The translations under genes and the position numbers were made by a program. Shown here in pieces: positions 34,745 to 43,387 of a DNA stretch of 64,000 nt (positions within the stretch are counted from its first letter, which is position 1; every line of letters begins with the position of its first letter). The stretch is taken from positions 1 to 64,000 of the forward strand of contig NZ_VKDE01000018.1 of the NCBI RefSeq assembly GCF_007097485.1. Direction: 5' to 3'. The DNA is from Carboxylicivirga sp. M1479 (GTDB lineage Bacteria; Bacteroidota; Bacteroidia; Bacteroidales; Marinilabiliaceae). The notes under the pieces were generated by a model. That model searched no databases, was not told the DNA's origin, and saw only the letters and a program-made list of their open reading frames with translations.

Positions 34745-37291
34745 ATGGTATCAATACTCCGAGTGCTAATTCCCCTGCTTGCTTTGGTCATTTTAAATGC
34801 TTGTAACACAACATTGGGCGATAAAAAGCCAATTCATGTGTCGCTAAACTCTTGTGAATGGACATTTTCAGAAACTGATAGTCTACAGAAATTACCTGCA
34901 ACAGTTCCTGGGTCTGTTCATATGGACTTACTCAATAATGGAAAAATTAATGATCCTTATTTTGGCGATAATGAAAAAGATCTGCAATGGATTGGCGAAC
35001 GTAACTGGACTTATCAAACAACATTTCAGGTTGATGAGCAGGTGTTAGCTCAGCCTTGTATTGAATTACACTTTGATGGTTTAGATACGTATGCCGAAGT
35101 ACTGCTTAATGGAGAACAGGTATTGCTGGCTAACAATTATTTTAGAGCATGGAAAGTTGATGTTAAAAACAAATTAAAGTCAGGTATTAATACTTTAGAT
35201 GTTCGTTTTACCAGCTCGGTAACAAACAACAAAGCTTTAAGAGCTGATGATTCAATTGAACTTTTTGACGATTACGTTTATACGCGTAAGCCTGCATTTC
35301 ACGATGGATGGGATTGGGGGCCTGTTTATATAACTGCTGGTATTTGGCGTCCTGTATACTTAAAGGCCTGGTCAAGTGGTAAAATTAAGGATACGCACAT
35401 TGTACAGGAGCGTGTAAGTAAAGAATTAGCCGTATGTAAGGCTGTTGTTGAGCTTGAGGCTCATGAAGCGGGCGAAGCAAAACTAACAATTAGCAGTGAA
35501 GTAGCTGACTTGAACAAGACGCTGGAGGTGACGCTAGATAAAGGAATAAATTCGATTGAGATCCCTTTTGAAATTGAAAAACCTAAGTTGTGGTGGTCAC
35601 GAGGATTGGGAGAGGCACATCTTTATACTGTTACGACCCAACTAAGCAGCGGCAATGCTTTGCTTGATGATGATGAAACAGTGATTGGTATTCGTGATTT
35701 AAAATTGGTGCAGAACCCTGATTCAAAAGGAGCTTCTTTTCATTTTGAGTTAAATGGAATTCCTGTTTTTGCCAAAGGTGCTAACTACATTCCGCAGGAA
35801 AGCTTCCAAAGTAGAGTTGATTCTCTTGATTACCAAACAGTGATACAGCATGCTATCGATGCTAATATGAATATGCTAAGAGTTTGGGGTGGCGGCTTTT
35901 ATGAAGAAGATTACTTCTATGATTTATGTGATCAAAATGGACTGCTTGTGTGGCAGGATTTTATGTTTGCCTGTAGCATGTACCCTGGAGAAACCGACTA
36001 CCTCGAGAATGTAAAGCAAGAGGCGATTGAAAATGTTATCCGCCTGCGTAATCATCCATCTTTAGCCCTTTGGTGTGGTAATAACGAGAACTATATTGGA
36101 TGGCAAGACTGGCGTTGGTCAAACCGCTATTCAAAGGAGGATTCGGCATCTGTGTGGCACGATTATGAGGCTTTGTTCGACGAGTTATTACCTGAAGTAG
36201 TAAAGCAATACGATGCTGATAAAGCGTACTGGCCATCATCGCCAAAATATGGTTGGGGTTACCCGGTAAACATCGATGGAGATGTTCACTTGTGGGCTGT
36301 TTGGCATGCGCAAGATCCTTTTGAAGTATTTTTAGAGGAAGAAAATATTGGTCGCTTTATGAGTGAATATGGCTTTCAGTCTCTTCCTGAAATGAAAACT
36401 ATTAAAGCTTTTACTGATGTAGCTGATCGTGCCATTGATTCGGATGTGATGAAGAGTCATCAAAAGCATCGTGTAGGATACCCGGTTATTGATAAATATA
36501 TTAAGCGTGATTATAACTGGCCCAAGGATTTTGAGTCATATGTGTATGTGAGTCAGTTGTTACAAGCCAAAGGCATTAAGATGGCTGTTGAGGCTCACCG
36601 TCGTGCCATGCCATTTTGCATGGGAACGCTTTATTGGCAGTTGAATGATTGTTGGCCTGTCGCATCATGGTCATCGGTTGATTACTATAACCGTTGGAAA
36701 GCATTACATTACAAAGTTCGTGATGCCTATGCACAAGTGATGGTGTCAACCCAAACGAACAACGATAAACTTGATATTTATGTCGTGTCGGATCGTATTG
36801 AAGAATCTACAGGTACTTTAAGTATCATTGTCAATGATTTTACAGGACAGCGCATTTGGAGTGAAGAGCTTGAGGTGGCAATACCTGTTAATACCAGTGA
36901 GGTGTTGGTATCACCATTAATAAGTAAGTTATTGGCCAATCACCAAGAAAACGAGTTGGTGGTGAATGTGGTTTTGAGGGATGATGAGATGGTATTGGCT
37001 CAAAACGAACATTATTTTGTTGCTCCAAAAGATTTGAATCTTAAAAATGTAGATGTGGCTTATACGCTCGAGCGATTAAACGATACGGAGCTAAAAATTA
37101 AGCTGTCGACCGATTATTTGGCTAAAGACCTGTGTTTATCATTCTCAAATTTGGATGGGCATTTTTCAAATAATTATTTCGACCTCTTGCCAGGTAATCA
37201 AAGAGAGATAATTTTTAAAAGCAATACAATATTATCTGCTAATGTTGATACTTATGAATTGTCGACTAAGTCTTTAGTAGATAGTTACTAA
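34745..37291 (+). CDS. Glycoside hydrolase family 2 beta-mannosidase lipoprotein
   Basis: The 848-residue protein has a lipoprotein signal (LVILNAC) and the GH2 layout of a sugar-binding jelly-roll (WIGERNWTYQTTF), an immunoglobulin-like domain, and a TIM barrel. Acid/base E448 lies in WCGNNENYIGW and the nucleophile E541 in FMSEYGFQSLP. The motif FHDGWDWGP is typical of beta-mannosidases, which release terminal mannose from the non-reducing end of oligosaccharides. It would act outside the cytoplasm together with the sulfatase upstream. A terminator follows 46 nt after the stop. Confidence 0.93.
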   Translation: MVSILRVLIPLLALVILNACNTTLGDKKPIHVSLNSCEWTFSETDSLQKLPATVPGSVHMDLLNNGKINDPYFGDNEKDLQWIGERNWTYQTTFQVDEQVLAQPCIELHFDGLDTYAEVLLNGEQVLLANNYFRAWKVDVKNKLKSGINTLDVRFTSSVTNNKALRADDSIELFDDYVYTRKPAFHDGWDWGPVYITAGIWRPVYLKAWSSGKIKDTHIVQERVSKELAVCKAVVELEAHEAGEAKLTISSEVADLNKTLEVTLDKGINSIEIPFEIEKPKLWWSRGLGEAHLYTVTTQLSSGNALLDDDETVIGIRDLKLVQNPDSKGASFHFELNGIPVFAKGANYIPQESFQSRVDSLDYQTVIQHAIDANMNMLRVWGGGFYEEDYFYDLCDQNGLLVWQDFMFACSMYPGETDYLENVKQEAIENVIRLRNHPSLALWCGNNENYIGWQDWRWSNRYSKEDSASVWHDYEALFDELLPEVVKQYDADKAYWPSSPKYGWGYPVNIDGDVHLWAVWHAQDPFEVFLEEENIGRFMSEYGFQSLPEMKTIKAFTDVADRAIDSDVMKSHQKHRVGYPVIDKYIKRDYNWPKDFESYVYVSQLLQAKGIKMAVEAHRRAMPFCMGTLYWQLNDCWPVASWSSVDYYNRWKALHYKVRDAYAQVMVSTQTNNDKLDIYVVSDRIEESTGTLSIIVNDFTGQRIWSEELEVAIPVNTSEVLVSPLISKLLANHQENELVVNVVLRDDEMVLAQNEHYFVAPKDLNLKNVDVAYTLERLNDTELKIKLSTDYLAKDLCLSFSNLDGHFSNNYFDLLPGNQREIIFKSNTILSANVDTYELSTKSLVDSY

Positions 37292-37336
37292 GCCAATTTG
37301 TAAGTTAGTTTCTTTTATAGATTTGAATTTAATTTT

Positions 37337-37372
37337 AACCATGGTGGATAAGGATTTGCCATGGTTTTTTTT
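37337..37372 (+). terminator. Rho-independent terminator after the GH2 gene
   Basis: AACCATGG (37337-37344) and CCATGGTT (37359-37366) form an 8-bp stem with a 14-nt loop, followed by a run of T. It separates the glycan genes from the cobalamin transcript. Confidence 0.85.
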
Positions 37373-37408
37373 ATCCAGTAGTTGTCAGAATATAAAAAAC
37401 ACTATATT

Positions 37409-37592
37409 TGCCGACGAAAATGGTGAGTCAAAACCAACCTATTCGGGTTTTGATGATAAAGAGGGAATCCGGTGTAATTCCGGGACTGTACCCGCAGCTG
37501 TAAGCTCCATAACTTCATTGCAAAAGGTCACTGTTAGTTTCATCTAATGGGAAGGCGCAATCTGGAGGGAGTAAGTCAGAAAACCTGCCATG
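37409..37592 (+). promoter_or_regulatory. Cobalamin (B12) riboswitch
   Basis: The conserved B12-element is clear in order: GAGGGAATCCGGTGTAATTC, then CCGGGACTGTACCCGCAGCTG (B12 box region), a CACTG, GGGAAGGCG, and GGAGGGAGTAAGTCAGAAAACCTGCC near the 3' end. It lies about 260 nt upstream of the first gene of a complete corrin pathway. Binding of adenosylcobalamin is expected to turn the operon off. The hairpin at 37789-37828 is a likely expression platform. Confidence 0.96.
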
Positions 37593-37788
37593 TAACAAAT
37601 ACATTATTAATCAAAGCTTTCGGGTTTAAAAGTTTGATGCATATGAAAAAGCATTCCATATTTTGGGATAGCCAGGAACAAGTGCTATCTGCCGTTTTTA
37701 AGAGTTTGTTAAAAAGCATACCCATTCGGTGTGTTCATAATCTGCATTTCAGTTTTTTAAGCTAGAGACTTTATAATTTCCACTTATA
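37593..37788 (+). other. Untranslated stretch between the riboswitch and its putative terminator
   Basis: This part of the leader holds a short open frame (ATG near 37643, about 41 codons, ending 37765) that begins MKKHSIFWDSQEQVL. It matches no protein I know, so I do not call it a gene. The distance from the aptamer to the first gene is unusually long. Confidence 0.35.
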
Positions 37789-37828
37789 AAGCCAATCGTT
37801 GTGACTTGTTTTCAAGTTCTGGCTTTTT
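37789..37828 (+). terminator. Likely riboswitch expression-platform terminator
   Basis: AAGCCA pairs with TGGCTT, enclosing an inner GACTTG-TTTT-CAAGTTC hairpin, and TTTTT follows at once. It lies 25 nt before the ATG of the first cobalamin gene. Such a position suits premature termination in the presence of cobalamin; the antiterminator pairing was not worked out. Confidence 0.65.
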
Positions 37829-37852
37829 GCTTTGTATGATTAAATTTTTGCG

Positions 37853-38458
37853 ATGAATTATTATCCGATTCATATCGATATACAAAATCAAGCTTGCTTG
37901 GTTGTTGGTGGTGGTCGAATTGCCGAACGAAAAGTGATGAAACTGAATGAGGCAGGTGCTGCCATAACTGTTATTTCCAAAGATTTAACACCGGCTCTTG
38001 TTCAGCTAGTTTAGCAATCAAACGTGACCTACCTAAAGCGTTGTTACGAAAGTAATGATGTAAAAGGCTTTTTTCTGGTGTTCGCCGCTACCAATAACTC
38101 ACAAGTTAACCGGCAAGTATGTGCTGAAGCGAAACAATATGGTGCAATGGTCAATAGCCTTAATGGCGTTGAGGAAGGTAATTTTATATTGCCAGCAAGC
38201 TGCTCGGTAGGAGATTTAAACTTAGGCATTACAACGCAGGGGCAGTCTCCTGCCTTATCGGCTCAATTACGTCGGTATTTTAGTGCGAAAATTACTGCTA
38301 TTACTGAGTCTCAGATAGAGGCAGTGGCCAATGCACGTTTGGAAATGTTAAGCTCATCAGAGGCTGATAAAGAAAGTAAACGACAGCAGATGCAAGTGAT
38401 GATTGATGAAATCATTCAGACTATTGAAAAAACACAAGTGAACCTAAACGATCTATAA
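37853..38458 (+). pseudogene. Precorrin-2 dehydrogenase (siroheme synthase N-terminal type) with an in-frame amber codon
   Basis: The continuous frame encodes a normal 201-residue precorrin-2 dehydrogenase except that codon 54 is TAG (38012-38014). Before it lies the NAD-binding start MNYYPIHIDIQNQACLVVGGGR; after it FFLVFAATNNSQVN and EGNFILPASCSVGDLNLGITT continue in the same frame. The enzyme oxidises precorrin-2 to sirohydrochlorin. The stop either inactivates it, is read through, or is a sequencing error; a GTG at 38024 could restart translation but would omit the GGGR motif. All other genes of the operon are intact. First gene after the riboswitch, 3 nt before cobA. Confidence 0.85.
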
Positions 38459-38461
38459 CTT

Positions 38462-39244
38462 ATGAAGTTCCAAAGCGGAAAAGTATATTTGGTAGGTGCT
38501 GGTCCTGGCGACGCCGAATTAATCACAGTCAAAGCCTTGCGCGTCTTACAACAGGCCGATGTTGTGCTCTACGACTACCTGGTTAATAAATCCTTGCTTG
38601 AGCATTGTCCCGATAATTGCCAGTATTTATATGTTGGCAAAAAGAAAGATAAGCACACTTACCCCCAAGAGGAGTTGAACCAATTATTGGTAGAGTATGC
38701 CCAAAAAGGTAAAACCATTGTTCGGTTAAAAGGTGGGGATCCTTTTGTATTCGGGCGCGGTGTGGAAGAGATTCAACAATTAATACTGAATAATATTGAT
38801 TATGAGGTGATACCAGGTGTTACTTCTGGTGTAGCGGTTCCTGCTTATATGGGAATTCCTGTTACGGCGCGCCATGTTGCCTCATCAGTCACATTTGTAA
38901 CCGGGCATCCGGCTTCAAGTGGTCAGGAAAAAGTTAGTTGGCAAGCATTGGCCAAAGCATCAGATACCATTGTGGTGTATATGGGAGTTAGCAATGCTGC
39001 TCACATTGCCAATGAGTTGAACCGAGGTGGAAAAACAGAAGATACGCCAGTAGCCCTTATTCGATGGGGTACTTATCCGCAGCAAGAGATGCTGAAATCT
39101 AATATCAAAAACATTGGCAAGGATATGCAGGAAGCTAACTTTAGGCCACCTGCCTTAATGGTGATTGGTGAAGTAGTTAATTTTTCAGATCAACTACAAT
39201 CGATTACACAATCTGACAATACAAAAAATCTGATACATGCATAA
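38462..39244 (+). CDS. cobA: Uroporphyrinogen-III C-methyltransferase
   Basis: The 260-residue enzyme transfers two methyl groups from S-adenosylmethionine to uroporphyrinogen III, making precorrin-2, the branch point to cobalamin and siroheme. The start VYLVGAGPGDAELITVKA, the RLKGGDPFVFGRGVEE block and VIPGVTSGVAVPAYMGIPVT are characteristic of this methyltransferase class. It overlaps cbiX by 8 nt. No uroporphyrinogen-III synthase domain is fused to it. Confidence 0.96.
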   Translation: MKFQSGKVYLVGAGPGDAELITVKALRVLQQADVVLYDYLVNKSLLEHCPDNCQYLYVGKKKDKHTYPQEELNQLLVEYAQKGKTIVRLKGGDPFVFGRGVEEIQQLILNNIDYEVIPGVTSGVAVPAYMGIPVTARHVASSVTFVTGHPASSGQEKVSWQALAKASDTIVVYMGVSNAAHIANELNRGGKTEDTPVALIRWGTYPQQEMLKSNIKNIGKDMQEANFRPPALMVIGEVVNFSDQLQSITQSDNTKNLIHA

Positions 39245-40091
39245 AAAAGGCGTATTACTATGTGGCCATGGCACACGCGTAAAACAAGGCGAAGAAGCAT
39301 TTATTGCTTATGCCAGGCGTTTTGCTGCTATGTTACCTGAATATGAGGTAGAAGCTGGATTTTTAGAGCTTTCGGAACCTGATTTTGAAAAAGGCGTAAA
39401 GAACCTGATTGAACGTGGGATAGAGGAAATAATAGCTTTGCCTGTGTTTTTATTTACTGGTGTTCATATACAAAAGGATATACCGTGCATCTTATTCCAG
39501 CTGCAGAGAAAATATAATGTACGTATTCAGCTGGCATCTTACATTGGCGATTGTGATGACATGGTGATGCTATCCAATGAATTGGTGTCACAAGTTGCAT
39601 CCGAAATTAAAGGGCAAGAAAAAGAAACTTTGTTCTTCGGATTGGGAGTAGGTGCATCAAAAGCAGCAGCCAATGGCGATTTGGCCCGTCTAACACGTTT
39701 GGTACAAGAATCTAATAATTTTTCTTTTTCAATAAATGGCTTTTGTAGTCGAATGACCTATCCATCGGTAGGTGAGGCTTTAACTATTAGTGAGCGATTG
39801 GATTATAAAAATATTGTTGTGCTGCCATATGTCTTCTTTCCAGGTGTATACATGGATAAGGCTTTGGCTTTACTGGACGCATTCAAATCAAAGCATCCTG
39901 ATAAAAGGGTTTTGGTAACCTCTTTGTTAAGTGAGTCATCTGCTTTAAGTAAGATATTGATGAAACGCTTGCACAGCATCGAAGAGGGCGAAGCGGATTT
40001 AATAAGTCGCGTAGATAAGGAAACGCTTGAAAATTATGAACCGCACCACCACCATCATCATGGACATGCGTGCAATGGTCATCATCATTAA
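39237..40091 (+). CDS. cbiX: Sirohydrochlorin cobaltochelatase, CbiX type, with a His-rich tail
   Basis: A 284-residue two-domain CbiX. The first half starts VLLCGHGTRVKQGEEAF, with the metal-binding His of the chelatase family, and contains LPVFLFTGVHIQKDIP. The second half repeats the fold with FFGLGVGASKAA in place of a clear second GHG motif, and VLPYVFFPGVYMDKA. It inserts cobalt into sirohydrochlorin. The C terminus is PHHHHHHGHACNGHHH, a natural metal-binding tail of ten His in sixteen residues, as known for other CbiX proteins and thought to hold or deliver cobalt. Confidence 0.94.
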   Translation: MHKKGVLLCGHGTRVKQGEEAFIAYARRFAAMLPEYEVEAGFLELSEPDFEKGVKNLIERGIEEIIALPVFLFTGVHIQKDIPCILFQLQRKYNVRIQLASYIGDCDDMVMLSNELVSQVASEIKGQEKETLFFGLGVGASKAAANGDLARLTRLVQESNNFSFSINGFCSRMTYPSVGEALTISERLDYKNIVVLPYVFFPGVYMDKALALLDAFKSKHPDKRVLVTSLLSESSALSKILMKRLHSIEEGEADLISRVDKETLENYEPHHHHHHGHACNGHHH

Positions 40092-40099
40092 ATAAAACA

Positions 40100-40801
40100 A
40101 TGGAGAAAGGAAGCATATATGGCGTGGCACTTGGACCAGGTGACCCTGAGCTAATTACTTTAAAAGCACTCAAATGCCTGCAAAGGGTGGATGTAATTTT
40201 TTACCCTACAACGCTTAATAGCAAAGGGCAAAAAAGCAGTATGGCCATGCGTGTGTTGAAATATTTGGAACTGGATGAAGCGAAGCTCAGGCCTGTTGAA
40301 GTGGCTATGAAATATGACCGCACAGAGGTTAATCGCACCTACCATCATTTGGCAAATGAGTGTATTACTCTCTGCAAGCAGGGCAAAAATGTAGCTGTTG
40401 TTAGTGAGGGCGATATATCGTTTTACAGCACTTTTGCCTATCTCATTGATGACATTAAGCAAGCACAGCTTAATTACGAAATGATACCAGGAGTACCTGC
40501 CTTTATTTTGGGAGGTTCTTTGGGTAAACTACCGGTTTGTACTCAAAATGACAAAGTATTGGTACTACCGCAAGTGGATGATGAGGCTGCTTTAGCCCGA
40601 TATACGCAAGAGAATGAAACGGTGGTGCTAATGAAAGTGTCGAAGGTTAAAAAGTGGATTGCTTCATTTATTGAGGCTCAGCAACTGAGTTTTTTTTATG
40701 GCGAATACATGGGAACAGACAAAGAGTTCACTTGTAATTCCATTGCACTTTTGAAAGAGCGTCGTATTCCTTATTTCTCAATCATTATTATAAAAAGGTA
40801 A
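40100..40801 (+). CDS. cbiL: Precorrin-2/cobalt-factor II C20-methyltransferase
   Basis: About 233 residues from the ATG at 40100 (8 nt after the cbiX stop); the upstream in-frame ATG at 40070 lies within cbiX. The start IYGVALGPGDPELITLKALK and IFYPTTLNSKGQKSSMA with VVSEGDISFYSTFAYL are diagnostic of CbiL/CobI. It adds the C20 methyl group to cobalt-factor II. Confidence 0.95.
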   Translation: MEKGSIYGVALGPGDPELITLKALKCLQRVDVIFYPTTLNSKGQKSSMAMRVLKYLELDEAKLRPVEVAMKYDRTEVNRTYHHLANECITLCKQGKNVAVVSEGDISFYSTFAYLIDDIKQAQLNYEMIPGVPAFILGGSLGKLPVCTQNDKVLVLPQVDDEAALARYTQENETVVLMKVSKVKKWIASFIEAQQLSFFYGEYMGTDKEFTCNSIALLKERRIPYFSIIIIKR

Positions 40802-40803
40802 GC

Positions 40804-42195
40804 ATGGGTAATATAAAAGTAGTTGGTCTAGGGCCAGGTAATCCAAATATGTTTTTAAATCCTGCCGTTGATGCCATAAAACAGGCGGATGTTATTATCG
40901 GGTATAAATATTATTTCCAATTTATTCAAAGCTATCTGCAAGAGGGTACGGATTGTATTGATACCGGCATGCGTCAAGAGGTAGAAAGGGCAAAAATTGC
41001 CTTTGAACAGGCAGAGGCGGGGCATCGTGTTGTGGTCATAAGTTCAGGCGATGCTGGTATATACGGCATGGCATCTCTCATACTAGAAATGGCAGATAAA
41101 CGTTCAACCAACATACCTGTAGAGGTAGTGCCTGGCATTTCGGCATTTCAAGCTGCTGCAGCTAAGTTGGGTGCACCCTTAAGTCACGATTTTGTGATTC
41201 TTTCCTTATCGGATCTACTAACGCCTTGGAACTTGATTGAGAAAAGGATGAAGGCTGCAGCCTATGGCGATTTTGTTACCGTGCTTTATAATCCACGGAG
41301 TAAAAAACGCTATTGGCAAATTTACCGACTACAGGAATTGTTTTTAAAGGAACGAGAAGCCTCTACGCCTCTAGCCATTGTAAGGCAGGTTGAACGAGAA
41401 GAGGAAGAAATTACCTTAACTACTTTAGGCGAATTTAACCCTGAGATTGTGGATATGTTTTCGATTGTTGTGATAGGTAACTCTCAGAGCTATGTCGCCA
41501 ATAATCGCTTTATAACACCCCGTGGTTATTATTCAAAATACGAACAGGAGGGAGCACCAGGGCCACTGATCATGCAAGAAAGCTTCCGTACTATTGCAGC
41601 TAGTCTGTCTGATTTAGATATATCCAATGAAGAAAAATGGGTGATGATGCATTGCATTCATACATCGGCAGATTTTGAGATGAAAAACTTGCTACGTGTG
41701 CAAAATAATGCTGTTGAACGCATCAATAATTACCTTGTACAAGGAGGTACCATCATAACCGATGTGACCATGGTTCAAAGTGGTATTCGAAAAAAAGCCT
41801 GTGAGCGTTATGGCATTAACATCAAATGTTATCTGCACGATGAACGTACAGTAGAATTGGCTAAGCAACAGAATATCACACGCACCCAAGCCGGTATTCG
41901 CCTGGCAGTGGAAGAGCACCCCGATGCGCTCTACGTATTTGGGAATGCGCCAACCGCTTTAATCGAGTTGACGGAACAAATGAGAAAGCAGAAACTGATG
42001 CCTGCAGGAATTGTGGGGGCACCCGTTGGCTTTGTCAATGTGGAGGAATCGAAACACCGCTTGCTAAGTTTTGCCAACTTACCTTTTATTAGTATTGCTG
42101 GTCGTAAAGGAGGTTCAAACCTGGCAGCAACCATTGTTAATGCTGTATTAAGTCGTGATGAAGCCATTAATTTAACTCCCGGTCGCGATGTGTAG
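40804..42195 (+). CDS. CbiH-CbiC fusion: C17-methyltransferase and precorrin-8X methylmutase
   Basis: In 463 residues, positions 1-240 are CbiH/CobJ (IKVVGLGPGNPNMF, ISSGDAGIYGMASL, VPGISAFQAAAAKLGAPLSHDF), which causes ring contraction with C17 methylation. Positions about 250-463 are CbiC/CobH (RTIAASLSDLDISNEEKW, MHCIHTSADFEMKNLL, GFVNVEESKHRL), which moves the C11 methyl group to C12. The two steps are not consecutive in the pathway, so the fusion serves co-expression or assembly more than direct transfer. It overlaps the next gene by 8 nt. Confidence 0.94.
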   Translation: MGNIKVVGLGPGNPNMFLNPAVDAIKQADVIIGYKYYFQFIQSYLQEGTDCIDTGMRQEVERAKIAFEQAEAGHRVVVISSGDAGIYGMASLILEMADKRSTNIPVEVVPGISAFQAAAAKLGAPLSHDFVILSLSDLLTPWNLIEKRMKAAAYGDFVTVLYNPRSKKRYWQIYRLQELFLKEREASTPLAIVRQVEREEEEITLTTLGEFNPEIVDMFSIVVIGNSQSYVANNRFITPRGYYSKYEQEGAPGPLIMQESFRTIAASLSDLDISNEEKWVMMHCIHTSADFEMKNLLRVQNNAVERINNYLVQGGTIITDVTMVQSGIRKKACERYGINIKCYLHDERTVELAKQQNITRTQAGIRLAVEEHPDALYVFGNAPTALIELTEQMRKQKLMPAGIVGAPVGFVNVEESKHRLLSFANLPFISIAGRKGGSNLAATIVNAVLSRDEAINLTPGRDV

Positions 42196-43387
42196 TTTTC
42201 ATGTGATAGGTATTTCCGATGAGTCTCTTCCGGTTTTCAACAAGGAGGTGCAGGAACTGATGGCGTCTGCCTCCTATTTCTCTGGAGGTGCAAGGCACTT
42301 TGAATTGGTACAGGATTTATTACCACTCGATTACCAGTGGATAGATGTTGAAGTGCCTTTGGCAAAAACTTTTACCCATTATGAGGCAATAGCAGAGCCT
42401 ATTATTGTTTTTGCTTCGGGCGATCCCTTGTTTTTTGGTTTGGCTAACACGCTTAAACGAGAGTTTCCAAGTGCCGCAATGAATGTGTACCCAAGCTTCA
42501 ATAGCTTGCAAATGTTAGCCCACGCCTGCTTATTGCCCTATGGACATATGAGCATTACTACCTTAACAGGACGTCCTTGGGTGAATATCGATCAGGAATT
42601 GATTAAAGGAAAAGCATTGATTGGTGTGTTAACCGATAAGAAAAAAACGCCCGCAGCCATTGCTAAGCGTATGTTGGCGGCAGGAATCAACAACTATTGT
42701 GCCTACCTGGGAGAGCGCATGGGTGGCGAACGTCAAAGGGTTCAAAAGCTGAGCATAGAGCAGTTAAGTAGTGTTGACGCTCAAATGCCTAACTGTTTAA
42801 TACTTGAGAAAACAGGAGATTTTAAGCGTAGCATTGGCATACCCGAAGAAGAGATGCACCACTTGGCAGGTCGGCCAAAGATGATGACCAAGCGGAGTAT
42901 ACGTTTGATGTCTTTATCCATATTAAAACTAGATGCTGCAAAGGTAATGTGGGATATTGGTTTTTGCACGGGTTCTGTTTCCATTGAAGCCAAGCAGATG
43001 GCGCCTCATGTGGATGTTTATGCCATTGAGAAACGGGAAGAATCTCGTGATTTGATGACTAAGAATCAACAAAAGTATAGAGTACCAGGCATCAATCATT
43101 CGATAGGTGATTTTTTTGAAATGGACCTTTCACTGTGGCCTGAGCCTGATCGGGTCTTTATTGGAGGTCATGGCGGTCGTTTAGAATTAATGTTACAGAA
43201 GCTGGATGCTGTTTTACAAACTGATGGAATCATTGTATTTAACGCGGTAAGCAGTGAAACAGAAAAGATATTTAGGGAAGTAACAACCCGCCTGGGGTAT
43301 GGGATTAGTGATTCGATGATCTTACAGCAAGATGCGCACAACCCAGTCAATATTTTACAGGCAAGTAAACACAAAAGAAATGAGTAA
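42188..43387 (+). CDS. CbiE-CbiT fusion: precorrin-6B C5,C15-methyltransferase (decarboxylating)
   Basis: The 399-residue protein joins a CbiE tetrapyrrole methylase (about 1-195, with FASGDPLFFGLANTL and TTLTGRP) to a CbiT Rossmann methyltransferase (about 220-399, with MWDIGFCTGSVSIEAKQ and DRVFIGGHGGRLELML). Together they methylate C5 and C15 and decarboxylate ring C, as CobL does. The ATG overlaps the end of the CbiHC gene; the stop overlaps the next start. Confidence 0.94.
   Translation: MCSFHVIGISDESLPVFNKEVQELMASASYFSGGARHFELVQDLLPLDYQWIDVEVPLAKTFTHYEAIAEPIIVFASGDPLFFGLANTLKREFPSAAMNVYPSFNSLQMLAHACLLPYGHMSITTLTGRPWVNIDQELIKGKALIGVLTDKKKTPAAIAKRMLAAGINNYCAYLGERMGGERQRVQKLSIEQLSSVDAQMPNCLILEKTGDFKRSIGIPEEEMHHLAGRPKMMTKRSIRLMSLSILKLDAAKVMWDIGFCTGSVSIEAKQMAPHVDVYAIEKREESRDLMTKNQQKYRVPGINHSIGDFFEMDLSLWPEPDRVFIGGHGGRLELMLQKLDAVLQTDGIIVFNAVSSETEKIFREVTTRLGYGISDSMILQQDAHNPVNILQASKHKRNE

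Noticed and set aside
37643-37765. Short gene of about 41 codons after the riboswitch
   Set aside because: No similarity to any protein I know, and it lies within a leader expected to be untranslated.
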